Part shown: in pieces, positions 18,442-30,375 of the stretch
Layout of the letters: every line of letters begins with the position of its first letter
How positions within the stretch are numbered: the stretch's first letter is position 1
Assembly: GCF_900104965.1 (NCBI RefSeq)
Contig: NZ_LT629757.1
Coordinates: 3,162,001 to 3,226,000 of the forward strand
Origin: Nocardioides scoriae
GTDB lineage: Bacteria; Actinomycetota; Actinomycetes; Propionibacteriales; Nocardioidaceae
DNA: 64,000 nt
Reading direction: 5' to 3'
Notes under the pieces: model-generated
Databases searched by the model: none
Told to the model about the DNA's origin: nothing
What the model saw: the letters and a program-made list of their open reading frames with translations, nothing else
Translations under genes and position numbers: made by a program

Positions 18442-18521
18442 ACGCGCGGACACAAGTCCGGTCAGCCCCGGTCCTCCAGGCGGGCGGTACGGCGCGCCGC
18501 GGGACTTGTGTCCGCGCGTCT
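18440..18521. repeat. Perfect 20-bp inverted repeat after the sulfatase gene
   Basis: The left arm 18440-18459 begins AGACGCGCGGACAC and starts inside the sulfatase stop codon. The right arm 18502-18521 is its exact reverse complement, ending GTGTCCGCGCGTCT, with a 42-base loop. It could terminate the recCBD-sulfatase transcript, but there is no U-tract and the arms are longer and more exact than a terminator needs. A dispersed intergenic repeat is an alternative. Confidence 0.75.
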
Positions 18522-18543
18522 GCGGACCTCGGGCGCCGTCGGC

Positions 18544-18572
18544 TCGACGGCGACCGGATCGTGGAATAGGGT
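18544..18572 (+). promoter_or_regulatory. Promoter of the flavin monooxygenase/reductase pair
   Basis: TCGACG (18544-18549) and TAGGGT (18567-18572) are separated by exactly 17 bases, giving a good sigma-70-type promoter. The expected start is near 18579, leaving a leader of about 45 bases that contains the operator at 18583-18602. Confidence 0.55.
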
Positions 18573-18602
18573 GACGTGTCACGTAGTTGACCCCTCAACT
18601 AC
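18571..18602. promoter_or_regulatory. Double palindromic operator of the CE1758/CE1759 pair
   Basis: GTGAC-gt-GTCAC (18571-18582) is followed directly by GTAGTTGA-cccc-TCAACTAC (18583-18602), whose 8-base arms match perfectly. Both lie at or just after the predicted transcription start, where a bound repressor would block initiation. TTGA/TCAA half-sites are common for MarR-type and other winged-helix dimers. No regulator gene is adjacent. Confidence 0.6.
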
Positions 18603-18622
18603 CAAGCACGTGGAGGCACATC

Positions 18623-19660
18623 ATGGAGTTCGGCATCTTCACCGTCGGCGACGTCACCACCGACCCGACCACCGGCAGGACGCCCACCGAGCACGAGCGG
18701 ATCAAGGCGACGGTCGAGATCGCGAAGAAGGCCGAGGAGGTGGGCCTCGACGTCGTCGCCGTGGGCCAGCACCACAACCCGCCCTTCGTGGCCAGCTCCC
18801 CGACCACCACGATGGCCTACATCGGCGCGCAGACCGAGCGCATCAAGCTCTCCACGAGCACGACGCTGATCACCACCACCGACCCGGTGCGGATCGCGGA
18901 GGACTACGCCACGCTCCAGCACCTGCTCGACGGCCGGATGGACCTGATGCTGGGCCGCGGCAACACCGGTCCGGTCTACCCGTGGTTCGGCCAGGACATC
19001 CGTCAGGGCATCCCGCTGGCGGTCGAGCACTACGCGCTGCTCCACCGGCTGTGGCGCGAGGAGGACGTCGACTGGCAGGGGAAGTTCCGCTCCCCGCTCC
19101 AGGGCTTCACCTCCACCCCGCGCCCCCTCGACGGTCAGGCACCGTTCGTGTGGCACGGCTCGATCCGCAGCCCCGAGATCGCCGAGCAGGCGGCGTACTA
19201 CGGCGACGGCTTCTTCTCCAACCACATCTTCTGGCCGGCCTCGCACACCGCGCGGATGGTGCAGTTCTACCGCCAGCGCTTCGAGCACCACGGCCACGGC
19301 CGGGCCGAGGACGCGATCGTCGGTCTCGGCGGCCAGGTCTACATGGGCCGCACCAGCCAGGACGCCGTCCGGGAGTTCCGGCCCTACTTCGACAACGCCC
19401 CGGTCTACGGCCACGGCCCGTCGCTGGAGGACTTCACCCGCCAGACGCCGCTCACGGTCGGCACCGTCGACCAGGTGGTCGAGCGCACGCTGTCCTTCCG
19501 GGAGTACGCCGGCGACTACCAGCGCCAGCTCTTCCTGGTCGACCACGCCGGCCTGCCGCTGAGCACGGTGCTGCACCAGCTCGACTTCCTCGGTGAAGCC
19601 GTCGAGAAGCTGCGCGCCGAGGTCGACGACACCCGGGCCACCGCCGGGAGCGCGGCGTGA
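18623..19660 (+). CDS. LLM class flavin-dependent monooxygenase, CE1758 family
   Basis: The 345-residue luciferase-like protein starts at ATG 18623 with GGAGG eight bases upstream; an in-frame start at 18587 would sit inside the operator. MEFGIFTVGDVTTDPTTGRTP and VGQHHNPPFVASSP are diagnostic of the CE1758-type FMN monooxygenase. ERIKLSTSTTLITTTDPVRIAEDYATL and MLGRGNTGPVYPWFGQD form the flavin-binding barrel strands. Such enzymes use reduced FMN and oxygen. The FMN reductase in the next gene overlaps by 4 bases and is its dedicated partner. The organic substrate is unknown. Confidence 0.9.
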   Translation: MEFGIFTVGDVTTDPTTGRTPTEHERIKATVEIAKKAEEVGLDVVAVGQHHNPPFVASSPTTTMAYIGAQTERIKLSTSTTLITTTDPVRIAEDYATLQHLLDGRMDLMLGRGNTGPVYPWFGQDIRQGIPLAVEHYALLHRLWREEDVDWQGKFRSPLQGFTSTPRPLDGQAPFVWHGSIRSPEIAEQAAYYGDGFFSNHIFWPASHTARMVQFYRQRFEHHGHGRAEDAIVGLGGQVYMGRTSQDAVREFRPYFDNAPVYGHGPSLEDFTRQTPLTVGTVDQVVERTLSFREYAGDYQRQLFLVDHAGLPLSTVLHQLDFLGEAVEKLRAEVDDTRATAGSAA

Positions 19661-20343
19661 GCGCCCCGGTCCCGCTGCGGCCGCCGCTGCCCGCCGGCCA
19701 CGACGTGCGCCGGGTCGCGGTCGTCTCCGCCGGCCTGTCGGACCCCTCGTCCACGAAGCTGCTGGCCGACCTCGTCGCCGGCGCGGTGCAGCGGCTCGGG
19801 GGCGAGCGCGACCTCGACGTGGAGGTGACCCACGTCGAGCTGCGCGCCCTGGCCCACGGCCTGACCGACGCGCTGCTCACCGGCTTCGCCAGCGGCGAGG
19901 TCGCCGCTGCGCAGGCAGCGGTGGCGTCGGCCGACGCCGTCGTGGCCGTGACCCCGGTCTTCAGCGCGTCCTTCAGCGGGCTGTTCAAGACCTTCTTCGA
20001 CGTCCTGGAGCCCGGCACCCTCGACGGCGTGCCCGTGCTGGTCGCGGCGACCGCGGGCACGGCCCGCCACAGCCTGGTCCTCGACCACGCGCTGCGACCG
20101 CTGTTCGCCTACCTCCACGCCGTGGTCCTGCCGACCGGGGTGTTCGCCGCCAGCGAGGACTGGGCCGCGGGCGAGGACACCTTGCCCGGCGACGGCCCGC
20201 AGGCGCTGCGCAGCCGCGTCGAGCGCGCCGCGGGCGAGCTCGTCGACCAGCTGGCCGGCGTACGACGGGGACCGGAACGGCTCGACCAGTTCGACCGCGA
20301 CGTCGCCGCGATGGGCTCCTTCGAGGACCTGCTCGACCGCTGA
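19657..20343 (+). CDS. FMN reductase, CE1759 family
   Basis: The 228-residue flavodoxin-fold reductase has VAVVSAGLSDPSSTKLLADLV near residues 19-40, the phosphate-binding loop. VVAVTPVFSASFSGLFKTFFDVLEP and VPVLVAATAGTARHSLVLDHALRPLF follow, the usual NADPH-dependent FMN reductase landmarks. The protein supplies reduced flavin to the CE1758-type monooxygenase encoded just upstream; GTG 19657 overlaps that gene's stop. Expression should follow the operator at 18571-18602. The two adjacent palindromes after it may terminate this transcript. Confidence 0.9.
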   Translation: MSAPVPLRPPLPAGHDVRRVAVVSAGLSDPSSTKLLADLVAGAVQRLGGERDLDVEVTHVELRALAHGLTDALLTGFASGEVAAAQAAVASADAVVAVTPVFSASFSGLFKTFFDVLEPGTLDGVPVLVAATAGTARHSLVLDHALRPLFAYLHAVVLPTGVFAASEDWAAGEDTLPGDGPQALRSRVERAAGELVDQLAGVRRGPERLDQFDRDVAAMGSFEDLLDR

Positions 20344-20387
20344 GGCCGGCACCCGGGTGGACCCGACGCGTCGGCCCGGCTGGTGGC

Positions 20388-20420
20388 GCTGCTGGACGTC
20401 CTTTTCGGCTGCTGGACGTC
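20388..20420 (+). repeat. Direct repeat leading into the palindrome
   Basis: GCTGCTGGACGTC occurs at 20388-20400 and again at 20408-20420, separated by 7 bases containing TTTT. The first copy could pair with the right half of the 36-bp palindrome as an alternative hairpin. Confidence 0.7.
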
Positions 20421-20443
20421 TGTTGCAACAGACGTCCAGCAGC
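20408..20443. repeat. Perfect 36-bp palindrome
   Basis: The left half GCTGCTGGACGTCTGTTG (20408-20425) is followed with no spacer by its exact reverse complement (20426-20443). It sits between the stops of convergent genes (FMN reductase, ending 20343, and treZ, ending 20447). Uninterrupted 18-bp arms are far beyond chance, even in a GC-rich genome. A bidirectional terminator, a protein-binding site or a dispersed palindromic element are all possible. Confidence 0.9.
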
Positions 20444-20469
20444 TGATCACCCGGACGTCCGGGTGATCA
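20444..20469. repeat. Perfect 26-bp palindrome overlapping the treZ stop
   Basis: TGATCACCCGGAC (20444-20456) abuts its exact reverse complement (20457-20469). It begins directly after the 36-bp palindrome and contains the last codons and TGA of treZ, so the palindrome is partly coding. Confidence 0.9.
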
Positions 20470-22251
20470 GCGCACCACCGTGCCCGGGGACGACGAGCCG
20501 CCCACCCTCCACCGTGACGCCCGAGGGGGTCTCGAAGGCGACCGTCGCGGTGGGGTCGAGCGCGAGCTCGGCGGGGGAGTCCCCGAAGTTGACCACCAGC
20601 AGGGTGTCGCCGCGGCGCAGCGTGAAGACCCGCGACTCCTCGTCGGCCGTGCACGAGACCGACCCGAACGCCGGGTCGGTCAGGGCCGGGAGCTCGCGCC
20701 GGAGCCGGCCGAGGCGGCGGTAGGCGTCGAGCACGACCGCGTGGCGGCCGGTCCCGAGCTCGGACCAGTCGAGCTTCGAGCGCAGGAACGTCTCCGGGTC
20801 CTGGGGGTCCGGGACCTCCTGGGTGCCCCAGCCGTGGCTGGCGAACTCCGAGCGGCGACCGTTGCGCACCGCCTCGGCCAGCTCGGGCTCCGGGTGGGAG
20901 GTGAAGAACTGGAACGGCGTCGAGGCCGCCCACTCCTCGCCCTGGAACAGCATCGGGGTGAAGGGGCCGGCGAGCGTCAGCAGCGCGGCGCAGACCAGCT
21001 GGTCGTCGTCGAGCGTCGCGGCGAGGCGGTCGCCGGTGGCCCGGTTGCCGACCTGGTCGTGGTTCTGGTTGGCCACCACCAGGCGCCAGGTCGGCATCGC
21101 GGCCGTGTCGACCGGGCGTCCGTGGCGACGACCGCGGAAGGTCGACCAGGTGCCGTCGTGGAAGAACCCGCGCTCGCACACCTTGGCCAGCGCGGCCAGC
21201 GGCTCGAAGTCGCCGTAGTAGCCGCTCGTCTCGCCGGTCAGCGCGACGTGGACGGCGTGGTGGAAGTCGTCGCTCCACTGGCCGTCCAGCCCGCGGCCGC
21301 CGGCCTCGCGCGGGGTGACCATGCGGGCGTCGTTGAGGTCGCTCTCGGCGACCAGCGTCAGCGGGCGGCCCAGGTGGGCGCTCAGCGCGGCCGTCTCGAC
21401 CGCCATCTCCTCGAGCAGGTGGGTGATCGAGGTGTCGCCCAGGGCGTGCACCGCGTCGAGCCGCAGCCCGTCGACGTGGAAGTCGCGCAGCCACGTCCGC
21501 ACGTTGTCGAGCACGTAGCGGCGCACCTCGTCGCTGCCCTCGCCGTCGAGGTTGAGCGAGGAGCCCCAGCTGTTCTGCCCGGTGGCGTGCAGGTAGGGCC
21601 CGAACACCGGGAGGTAGTTGCCGGAGGGTCCGAGGTGGTTGTAGACGACGTCCTGGACCACGCCCAGGCCGCGGGCGTGGCAGGCGTCGACGAAGCGCTG
21701 GTACGCCGCGGGGCCGCCGTACGGCTCGTGGACGGCGAACCACAGCACGCCGTCGTAGCCCCAGTTGTGGGTGCCGTTGACGGCGTTGACCGGCAGCAGC
21801 TCGACGAGGTCGACCCCGAGGTCGACGAGGTGGTCGAGCCGCTCGATCGCGCTGTCGAGGGTGCCCTCGGGCGTGAAGGTGCCCAGGTGGAGCTCGTAGA
21901 CGACCGCGCCGGCGAGCTGGCGCCCGGTCCAGGCCTGGTCGGTCCACGCGAAGTCGCCGGCGTCGAAGGTGCGGGTCAGCCCGTGCACCCCGTCGGGCTG
22001 CCACTGGGAGCGAGGGTCGGGCTTGGGGGTCTCGTCGTCGTCGACGAGGTAGCCGTAGTCGACCGAGCCGCCGGTCACCGGCTGCTCGGGGGTCCACCAG
22101 CCGTCGTCGCCCCGGGTCATGGCCAGCGTCTGCTCGACGCCGTCCACCTCGGGCAGGCGGACGCGCAGCCGCACCCGCTCGGCGTCCGGCGCCCAGACGT
22201 CGAAGCGCCCCCGGTCGACCGGACGTGCACCGGTCGGGCTCGTCGAGACCA

Positions 22252-22252
<1 letters not shown>
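20447..22252 (-). CDS. treZ: Malto-oligosyltrehalose trehalohydrolase TreZ
   Basis: The 601-residue GH13 enzyme has an N-terminal beta-sandwich (RFDVWAPDAERVRLRVRLPE) and a barrel with WFAVHEPYGGPAAYQ and DVVYNHLGPSGNYLP. The nucleophile segment GLRLDAVHAL follows, then VAESDLND with the acid/base glutamate and QNHDQVGNR with the third acid. It cleaves trehalose from the end made by TreY. ATG 22252 overlaps the treY stop by one base. Gene order treX-treY-treZ on the minus strand gives the full glycogen-to-trehalose route. The stop codon lies inside a 26-bp palindrome. Confidence 0.95.
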
Positions 22253-26855
<4,603 letters not shown>

Positions 26856-26864
26856 GTGGTGCTC

Positions 26865-26925
26865 CTCGTTGCGGGGGTCGTTAGATCGTTCAAACTACTG
26901 GGTGACGGTGGGGCTAGTACCCGGG
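26865..26925 (-). promoter_or_regulatory. Probable treXYZ promoter region
   Basis: The minus strand upstream of treX contains TAGTTT (26892-26897) followed by GAACGATCTAAC, an AT-rich patch in a GC-rich gap, and then the ribosome site. A matching -35 hexamer was not found, so the exact promoter is uncertain. Confidence 0.35.
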
Positions 26926-26957
26926 TTCGGCAGGAGTTCACCGGGGTGAGGCCCTCG

Positions 26958-27755
26958 TCACCCGCGCGCCGCCGAGCGGTAGCTGCTCGCGGTGGAGCCC
27001 AGGGTGGTGCGGAAGTCCTGGGCCAGGTGGGCCTGGTCGGCGTAGCCGAGGTCGGCGGCCAGCGCGGCCAGGTCGGTGTCGGGGCGGGTCCGCACCAGCT
27101 CGGCGGCCTCCTGCAGGCGCCGTCTCCGGATCATCGCCGCGGGCGGCAGGCCGACGTGGCGCCGGGCGAGCCGCTGCAGGGTGCGCACGCCGACACCCAG
27201 GCGCTCGGCGACCTGCTCGACCCGCACCAGCCCCGGGTCCCCGTCGACGGCGTCGGCCATCGCGTTGGCGAGCAGCCCGTCGGCGTCGGCGGGCGGGACG
27301 TGCGCGAGCAACCAGGTCGTGAAGGCGGCCACCGCGCGGTCGTGGCGCTCCGCGTGGCCCGGGTCGCCGGGCGCGACCCGCATCGGGCCGGCCACCGCCG
27401 CGTGCAGGTCGGGCAGCTCGAGGGTGCGGTAGGCGTCGCGCTCCGTGGTCGGGTCCTGGCTCAGGGCCGGGACGGCCGCCGGACGCAGCAGCGCACCGAC
27501 CGTCCAGCCCCGACCGACGAGGTCGCGCACGCCGGCGCGGGTGGCCGGCCCGGCCAGGGCGACGAGGTCGGGCTCGACCACCAGGTTGCAGGCCGGGAAG
27601 GCGATCACGTGCTGGCGCGAGACGCGGCCCGGCGCGAGGTCCCACTCCGGGATCCAGAACCAGCGGACCCGGTCGGCGACGGCCTCCGGCGGTGGCACCC
27701 GGCGGAAGGTCGGCAGCCTGGTCGGGTAGAGGATCCCGCGGTCCGTCGTGCCCAC
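26958..27755 (-). CDS. AraC family transcriptional regulator with DUF6597-type N-terminus
   Basis: The 265-residue protein has an N-terminal sensor domain (YPTRLPTFRRVPPPEAVADRVRWFWIPEWD) of the kind found in many AraC regulators. Its C-terminal double helix-turn-helix includes VEQVAERLGVGVRTLQRLARRHVGLPPAAMIRRRRLQEAAELV and LAALAADLGYADQAHLAQDFRTTLGSTASSYR. The GTG at 27755 is 6 bases after TACGCT on the minus strand; the longer frame starts at a TTG and would overlap that promoter. It is divergent from the VOC gene with 80 bases between starts, the usual layout for a regulator and its target. Confidence 0.88.
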   Translation of the reverse strand: MGTTDRGILYPTRLPTFRRVPPPEAVADRVRWFWIPEWDLAPGRVSRQHVIAFPACNLVVEPDLVALAGPATRAGVRDLVGRGWTVGALLRPAAVPALSQDPTTERDAYRTLELPDLHAAVAGPMRVAPGDPGHAERHDRAVAAFTTWLLAHVPPADADGLLANAMADAVDGDPGLVRVEQVAERLGVGVRTLQRLARRHVGLPPAAMIRRRRLQEAAELVRTRPDTDLAALAADLGYADQAHLAQDFRTTLGSTASSYRSAARG

Positions 27756-27761
27756 GGGGGC

Positions 27762-27767
27762 AGCGTA
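27762..27767 (-). promoter_or_regulatory. Probable -10 element of the AraC-type gene
   Basis: Minus-strand TACGCT ends 6 bases before the GTG at 27755. This decided the start choice. Confidence 0.45.
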
Positions 27768-27822
27768 GCCAGCGGTCCCGGGCCTGTCGCGAATCTCCAA
27801 GCCGCCGGACCGGCGCCGCTCC

Positions 27823-27828
27823 TAGCGT
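27823..27828 (+). promoter_or_regulatory. Probable -10 element of the VOC gene
   Basis: TAGCGT ends 7 bases before ATG 27836. GGGAGG lies in the spacer, so a ribosome site may be present if transcription starts earlier. Confidence 0.4.
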
Positions 27829-27835
27829 GGGAGGC

Positions 27836-28348
27836 ATGACCGAGACCCCCTCCACCAGCACCCCACGGGCCGCCGACGGCGCCCACACCACGCGCGGCGT
27901 CCCCCACGGCTCGACCAGCCTGACGCCGTTCCTGGCCATCCCCGACGCCCGCGGCGCGATCGCGTTCTACCGCGACGTGCTGGGCGCCCGCGTCGTCGAC
28001 GTGACCGAGATGGGCGGCGTCGTCGTGCACGCGGTCCTCGACCTCGGCCACGGCCAGCTGCAGCTCGGCGAGCCGTCGCCCGACCACCACCTCGTGCCCC
28101 CGCCGGCGGGCGAGGACGACTGCTACTCGCTGGGCCTCTACTGCGAGGACGCCGACGCCCTCGTCGCCCGCGCCGAGGCCGCCGGCGCGGTGGTCCGCGA
28201 GCCGCTCACCACCTTCGTCTCGGGCGACCGCTTCGCCAGCGTGCGGGACCCCTTCGGCGTCCGCTGGAGCATCATGACCCGGGTCGAGGACCTCTCGGAG
28301 GAGGAGAGCGCCGCTCGCGTCGCCGCCTGGGCCGCCTCGCAGGGCTGA
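27836..28348 (+). CDS. VOC family protein (glyoxalase/PhnB-like)
   Basis: The 170-residue product has a 30-residue threonine/alanine-rich leader, then a vicinal-oxygen-chelate fold: TPFLAIPDARGAIAFYRDVLGARVVDV, VVHAVLDLGHGQLQLGE, and a second module with LGLYCEDADALVARAEAAGAVV and VRDPFGVRWSIMTRVEDLS. This composition is of the PhnB/YdcP-like group, whose members are often resistance or isomerase-like proteins of unknown activity. Residues for metal binding are not all evident. The divergent AraC gene probably controls it. Confidence 0.8.
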   Translation: MTETPSTSTPRAADGAHTTRGVPHGSTSLTPFLAIPDARGAIAFYRDVLGARVVDVTEMGGVVVHAVLDLGHGQLQLGEPSPDHHLVPPPAGEDDCYSLGLYCEDADALVARAEAAGAVVREPLTTFVSGDRFASVRDPFGVRWSIMTRVEDLSEEESAARVAAWAASQG

Positions 28349-28358
28349 GCCCCGCCGG

Positions 28359-28364
28359 TAGGTT
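28359..28364 (+). promoter_or_regulatory. Probable -10 element of thpR
   Basis: TAGGTT ends 6 bases before the GTG at 28371. Confidence 0.4.
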
Positions 28365-28370
28365 GCCGGG

Positions 28371-28979
28371 GTGCGCCTGTTCGTCGCCGTGCTGCCGCCC
28401 GTCGAGGCGGTCGAGCACCTCGAGGAGTTCCTGGAGCCCCGGCGCGAGCACGGCGACTTCCGCTGGTCGCCGCCGGACCAGGCCCACGTGACGCTGGCGT
28501 TCCTGCCCGACGTGGCCGAGCACCTCCTCGACGAGCTCGGCGAGCGGCTGGCCACCGCCGCGTCGCGGCGGCGGCCCCTGGTGGCGCGGATCGCCGGCGG
28601 CGGTGCCTTCCCCGACGTGGCTCGCGGCCGGCTGCTGCACGCCGGCCTCGACCTCGGCGGCGAGGCGGGGGACGACGAGGAGCTCGACCGGACGGCCACC
28701 GGAGCGCGTCACGCCGCGGTCGCCGCGGGCACGGAGGTCGACGGCGCCCGCTTCCGGCCCCACGTGACGCTGGCCCGGCTGCGCCGACCCGCCGACCTCA
28801 CCCGGTGGGTCCGGGTGCTCGACACGTACGCCGGCCCCTCCTGGCCGCTCGACGAGCTGGCCCTGGTGGCGTCGTACCTCGGCGAGGGCCCGCGGCGCCG
28901 GGCGCGCCACGAGGTGCTGGCGACGTTCCCCCTGGGCGGCCGGGAGGGCCGGCGGGCTCAGTCGCGACCGCGGCCGTAG
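28371..28979 (+). CDS. thpR: RNA 2',3'-cyclic phosphodiesterase ThpR
   Basis: The 202-residue 2H phosphoesterase opens MRLFVAVLPP and carries the two catalytic HxTx motifs, HVTL at residues 39-42 and HVTL at 131-134. The family hydrolyses 2',3'-cyclic phosphates at RNA ends (formerly LigT, 2'-5' RNA ligase). Its 3' end overlaps the convergent photolyase gene by 22 bases. It is a single gene with its own -10-like element. Confidence 0.9.
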   Translation: MRLFVAVLPPVEAVEHLEEFLEPRREHGDFRWSPPDQAHVTLAFLPDVAEHLLDELGERLATAASRRRPLVARIAGGGAFPDVARGRLLHAGLDLGGEAGDDEELDRTATGARHAAVAAGTEVDGARFRPHVTLARLRRPADLTRWVRVLDTYAGPSWPLDELALVASYLGEGPRRRARHEVLATFPLGGREGRRAQSRPRP

Positions 28980-30307
28980 CGCTCGAGGGCGACCTCCCGC
29001 TCGGCGGCGTGGTCGACGATGCGCTGCGGGTAGTCGTGGTCGTAGCCACCCTCGGCGTCCCACGGCGCGTGGGCGTGCTTGCCCTCGAGGTGGCGCAGCT
29101 CGGGGACCCAGCGGCGCACGTAGTCGCCCGACGGGTCGAACTTCTGGCCCTGGGTGATGGGGTTGAACACCCGGAAGTAGGGCGAGGCGTCCGTGCCGGT
29201 GCCGGCGACCCACTGCCAGCCGTGGTTGTTGGAGGCGAGGTCGCCGTCGACGAGGTGGTCGAGGAAGTGGCGCGCGCCCACCGGCCACCACACGTGCAGG
29301 TCCTTGGTGAGGAAGCTGGCGGTGATCATCCGCACCCGGTTGTGCATCCAGCCCTCGTGGAGGAGCTGGCGCATGCCGGCGTCGACGATCGGGAAGCCCG
29401 TCGTTCCCTGCTTCCACGCGTCGACCGCGTCTCCGGGGTCGTCGTAGGTCAGGCCCTTGACCGGGCGCAGGTCGTGCCACGCGGAGCGGGGGTGGTGGTG
29501 CAGCACGTCGGCGTAGAAGTCGCGCCAGCACAGCTCGGTCTCGAAGGTCGCCGCGCCCGAGCCGGAGTGGTCACGGGTGCGGGCGAGCAGCTGGCGGGGG
29601 TGGACCACGCCGTACTTGAGGTAGGCCGAGAGCCGCGAGGTGCGGTCGGCTCCCGGGTCGTCGCGCACGTCGTCGTAGTCGGCCACGTCGGCGTCGAGGA
29701 AGTCCTCGAAGCGTCGCTTGGCGGCGTCCTCACCGGCCGTGGGCATCGAGGCGGGGGCCTCGTCCAGCGCCTTGTCGAGCATCGCGGCGACGCGCCCGTC
29801 GCTGTCGTGCTCGACCCACTCGACGCCCCGGGGCGCCTGCTGGGGCTCCTCCCACCCGACGTCGCGCCAGGCGCGGCTGAAGGGCGTGAACACCTTGTAG
29901 GGGCTGCCCGAGCCGTTCTTCACCGTCCCCGGCGCCACGGCGTACGGCGTGCCGGTGGCGACGCCGCGGACCCCCTCGGGCAGCGCGTCGACGACCGCCT
30001 GGTCGCGGCGACGGCCGTAGGGGGAGTGGTCGTTGGTCACGTGGACCTCGTCGGCCCCGACCTCCCGGGCCAGCGACGGCACCAGGGAGGCCGGGTCGCC
30101 CATGCGGATGCACAGCCGGCCGCCCATCGACTCGTCGAGCGAGCGCAGCGTGGCCGCGAGCCAGGCCCGCCGGGCGGGCCCGGCGCCGCGCCACAGCACC
30201 GGGTCGAGGACGAACAGGCCCAGGACGGGGCCGTGGGCGGCGGCGGCGCGCAGGGCGGGGTGGTCGCGCAGGCGCAGGTCGCGTCGGAACCACATCAGCG
30301 AGGTCAT
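28958..30307 (-). CDS. phrB: Deoxyribodipyrimidine photolyase (cryptochrome/photolyase family)
   Basis: The 449-residue protein has the N-terminal photolyase alpha/beta antenna domain (TSLMWFRRDLRLRDHPALRAA). The C-terminal FAD domain has SRLSAYLKYGVVHPRQLL, CWRDFYADVLHHHPRSAW, TGFPIVDAGMRQLLHEGWMHNRVRM and GTGTDASPYFRVFNP. The WMHNRVRM and ASPYFRVFNP pattern fits class I CPD photolyase, which repairs UV-induced cyclobutane dimers using blue light. ATG 30307 lies 7 bases after TAGGGT on the minus strand. A cryptochrome-type signalling role cannot be excluded. Confidence 0.92.
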   Translation of the reverse strand: MTSLMWFRRDLRLRDHPALRAAAAHGPVLGLFVLDPVLWRGAGPARRAWLAATLRSLDESMGGRLCIRMGDPASLVPSLAREVGADEVHVTNDHSPYGRRRDQAVVDALPEGVRGVATGTPYAVAPGTVKNGSGSPYKVFTPFSRAWRDVGWEEPQQAPRGVEWVEHDSDGRVAAMLDKALDEAPASMPTAGEDAAKRRFEDFLDADVADYDDVRDDPGADRTSRLSAYLKYGVVHPRQLLARTRDHSGSGAATFETELCWRDFYADVLHHHPRSAWHDLRPVKGLTYDDPGDAVDAWKQGTTGFPIVDAGMRQLLHEGWMHNRVRMITASFLTKDLHVWWPVGARHFLDHLVDGDLASNNHGWQWVAGTGTDASPYFRVFNPITQGQKFDPSGDYVRRWVPELRHLEGKHAHAPWDAEGGYDHDYPQRIVDHAAEREVALERYGRGRD

Positions 30308-30314
30308 GCGAGCG

Positions 30315-30320
30315 ACCCTA
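30315..30320 (-). promoter_or_regulatory. Probable -10 element of phrB
   Basis: Minus-strand TAGGGT ends 7 bases before ATG 30307, the leaderless layout. Confidence 0.45.
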
Positions 30321-30363
30321 CGATCCGCCCCTGACGGCCGACCGTGCGTGAGGCTCCTCCCGT

Positions 30364-30369
30364 TAGGGT
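30364..30369 (+). promoter_or_regulatory. Probable -10 element of the CPBP protease gene
   Basis: TAGGGT ends 6 bases before ATG 30376. Together with the minus-strand element at 30315 it makes a compact divergent promoter. Confidence 0.45.
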
Positions 30370-30375
30370 CTGGTC

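Noticed and set aside
20388-20469. Palindromes considered as a CRISPR repeat or integron-type site
   Set aside because: There are no regularly spaced repeats, no cas genes and no integrase; the units are adjacent and different in sequence.
27755-27800. Longer N-terminus for the AraC-type gene from a TTG at 27800
   Set aside because: It would include the predicted -10 element and 15 residues with no family match; GTG 27755 fits the leaderless layout.
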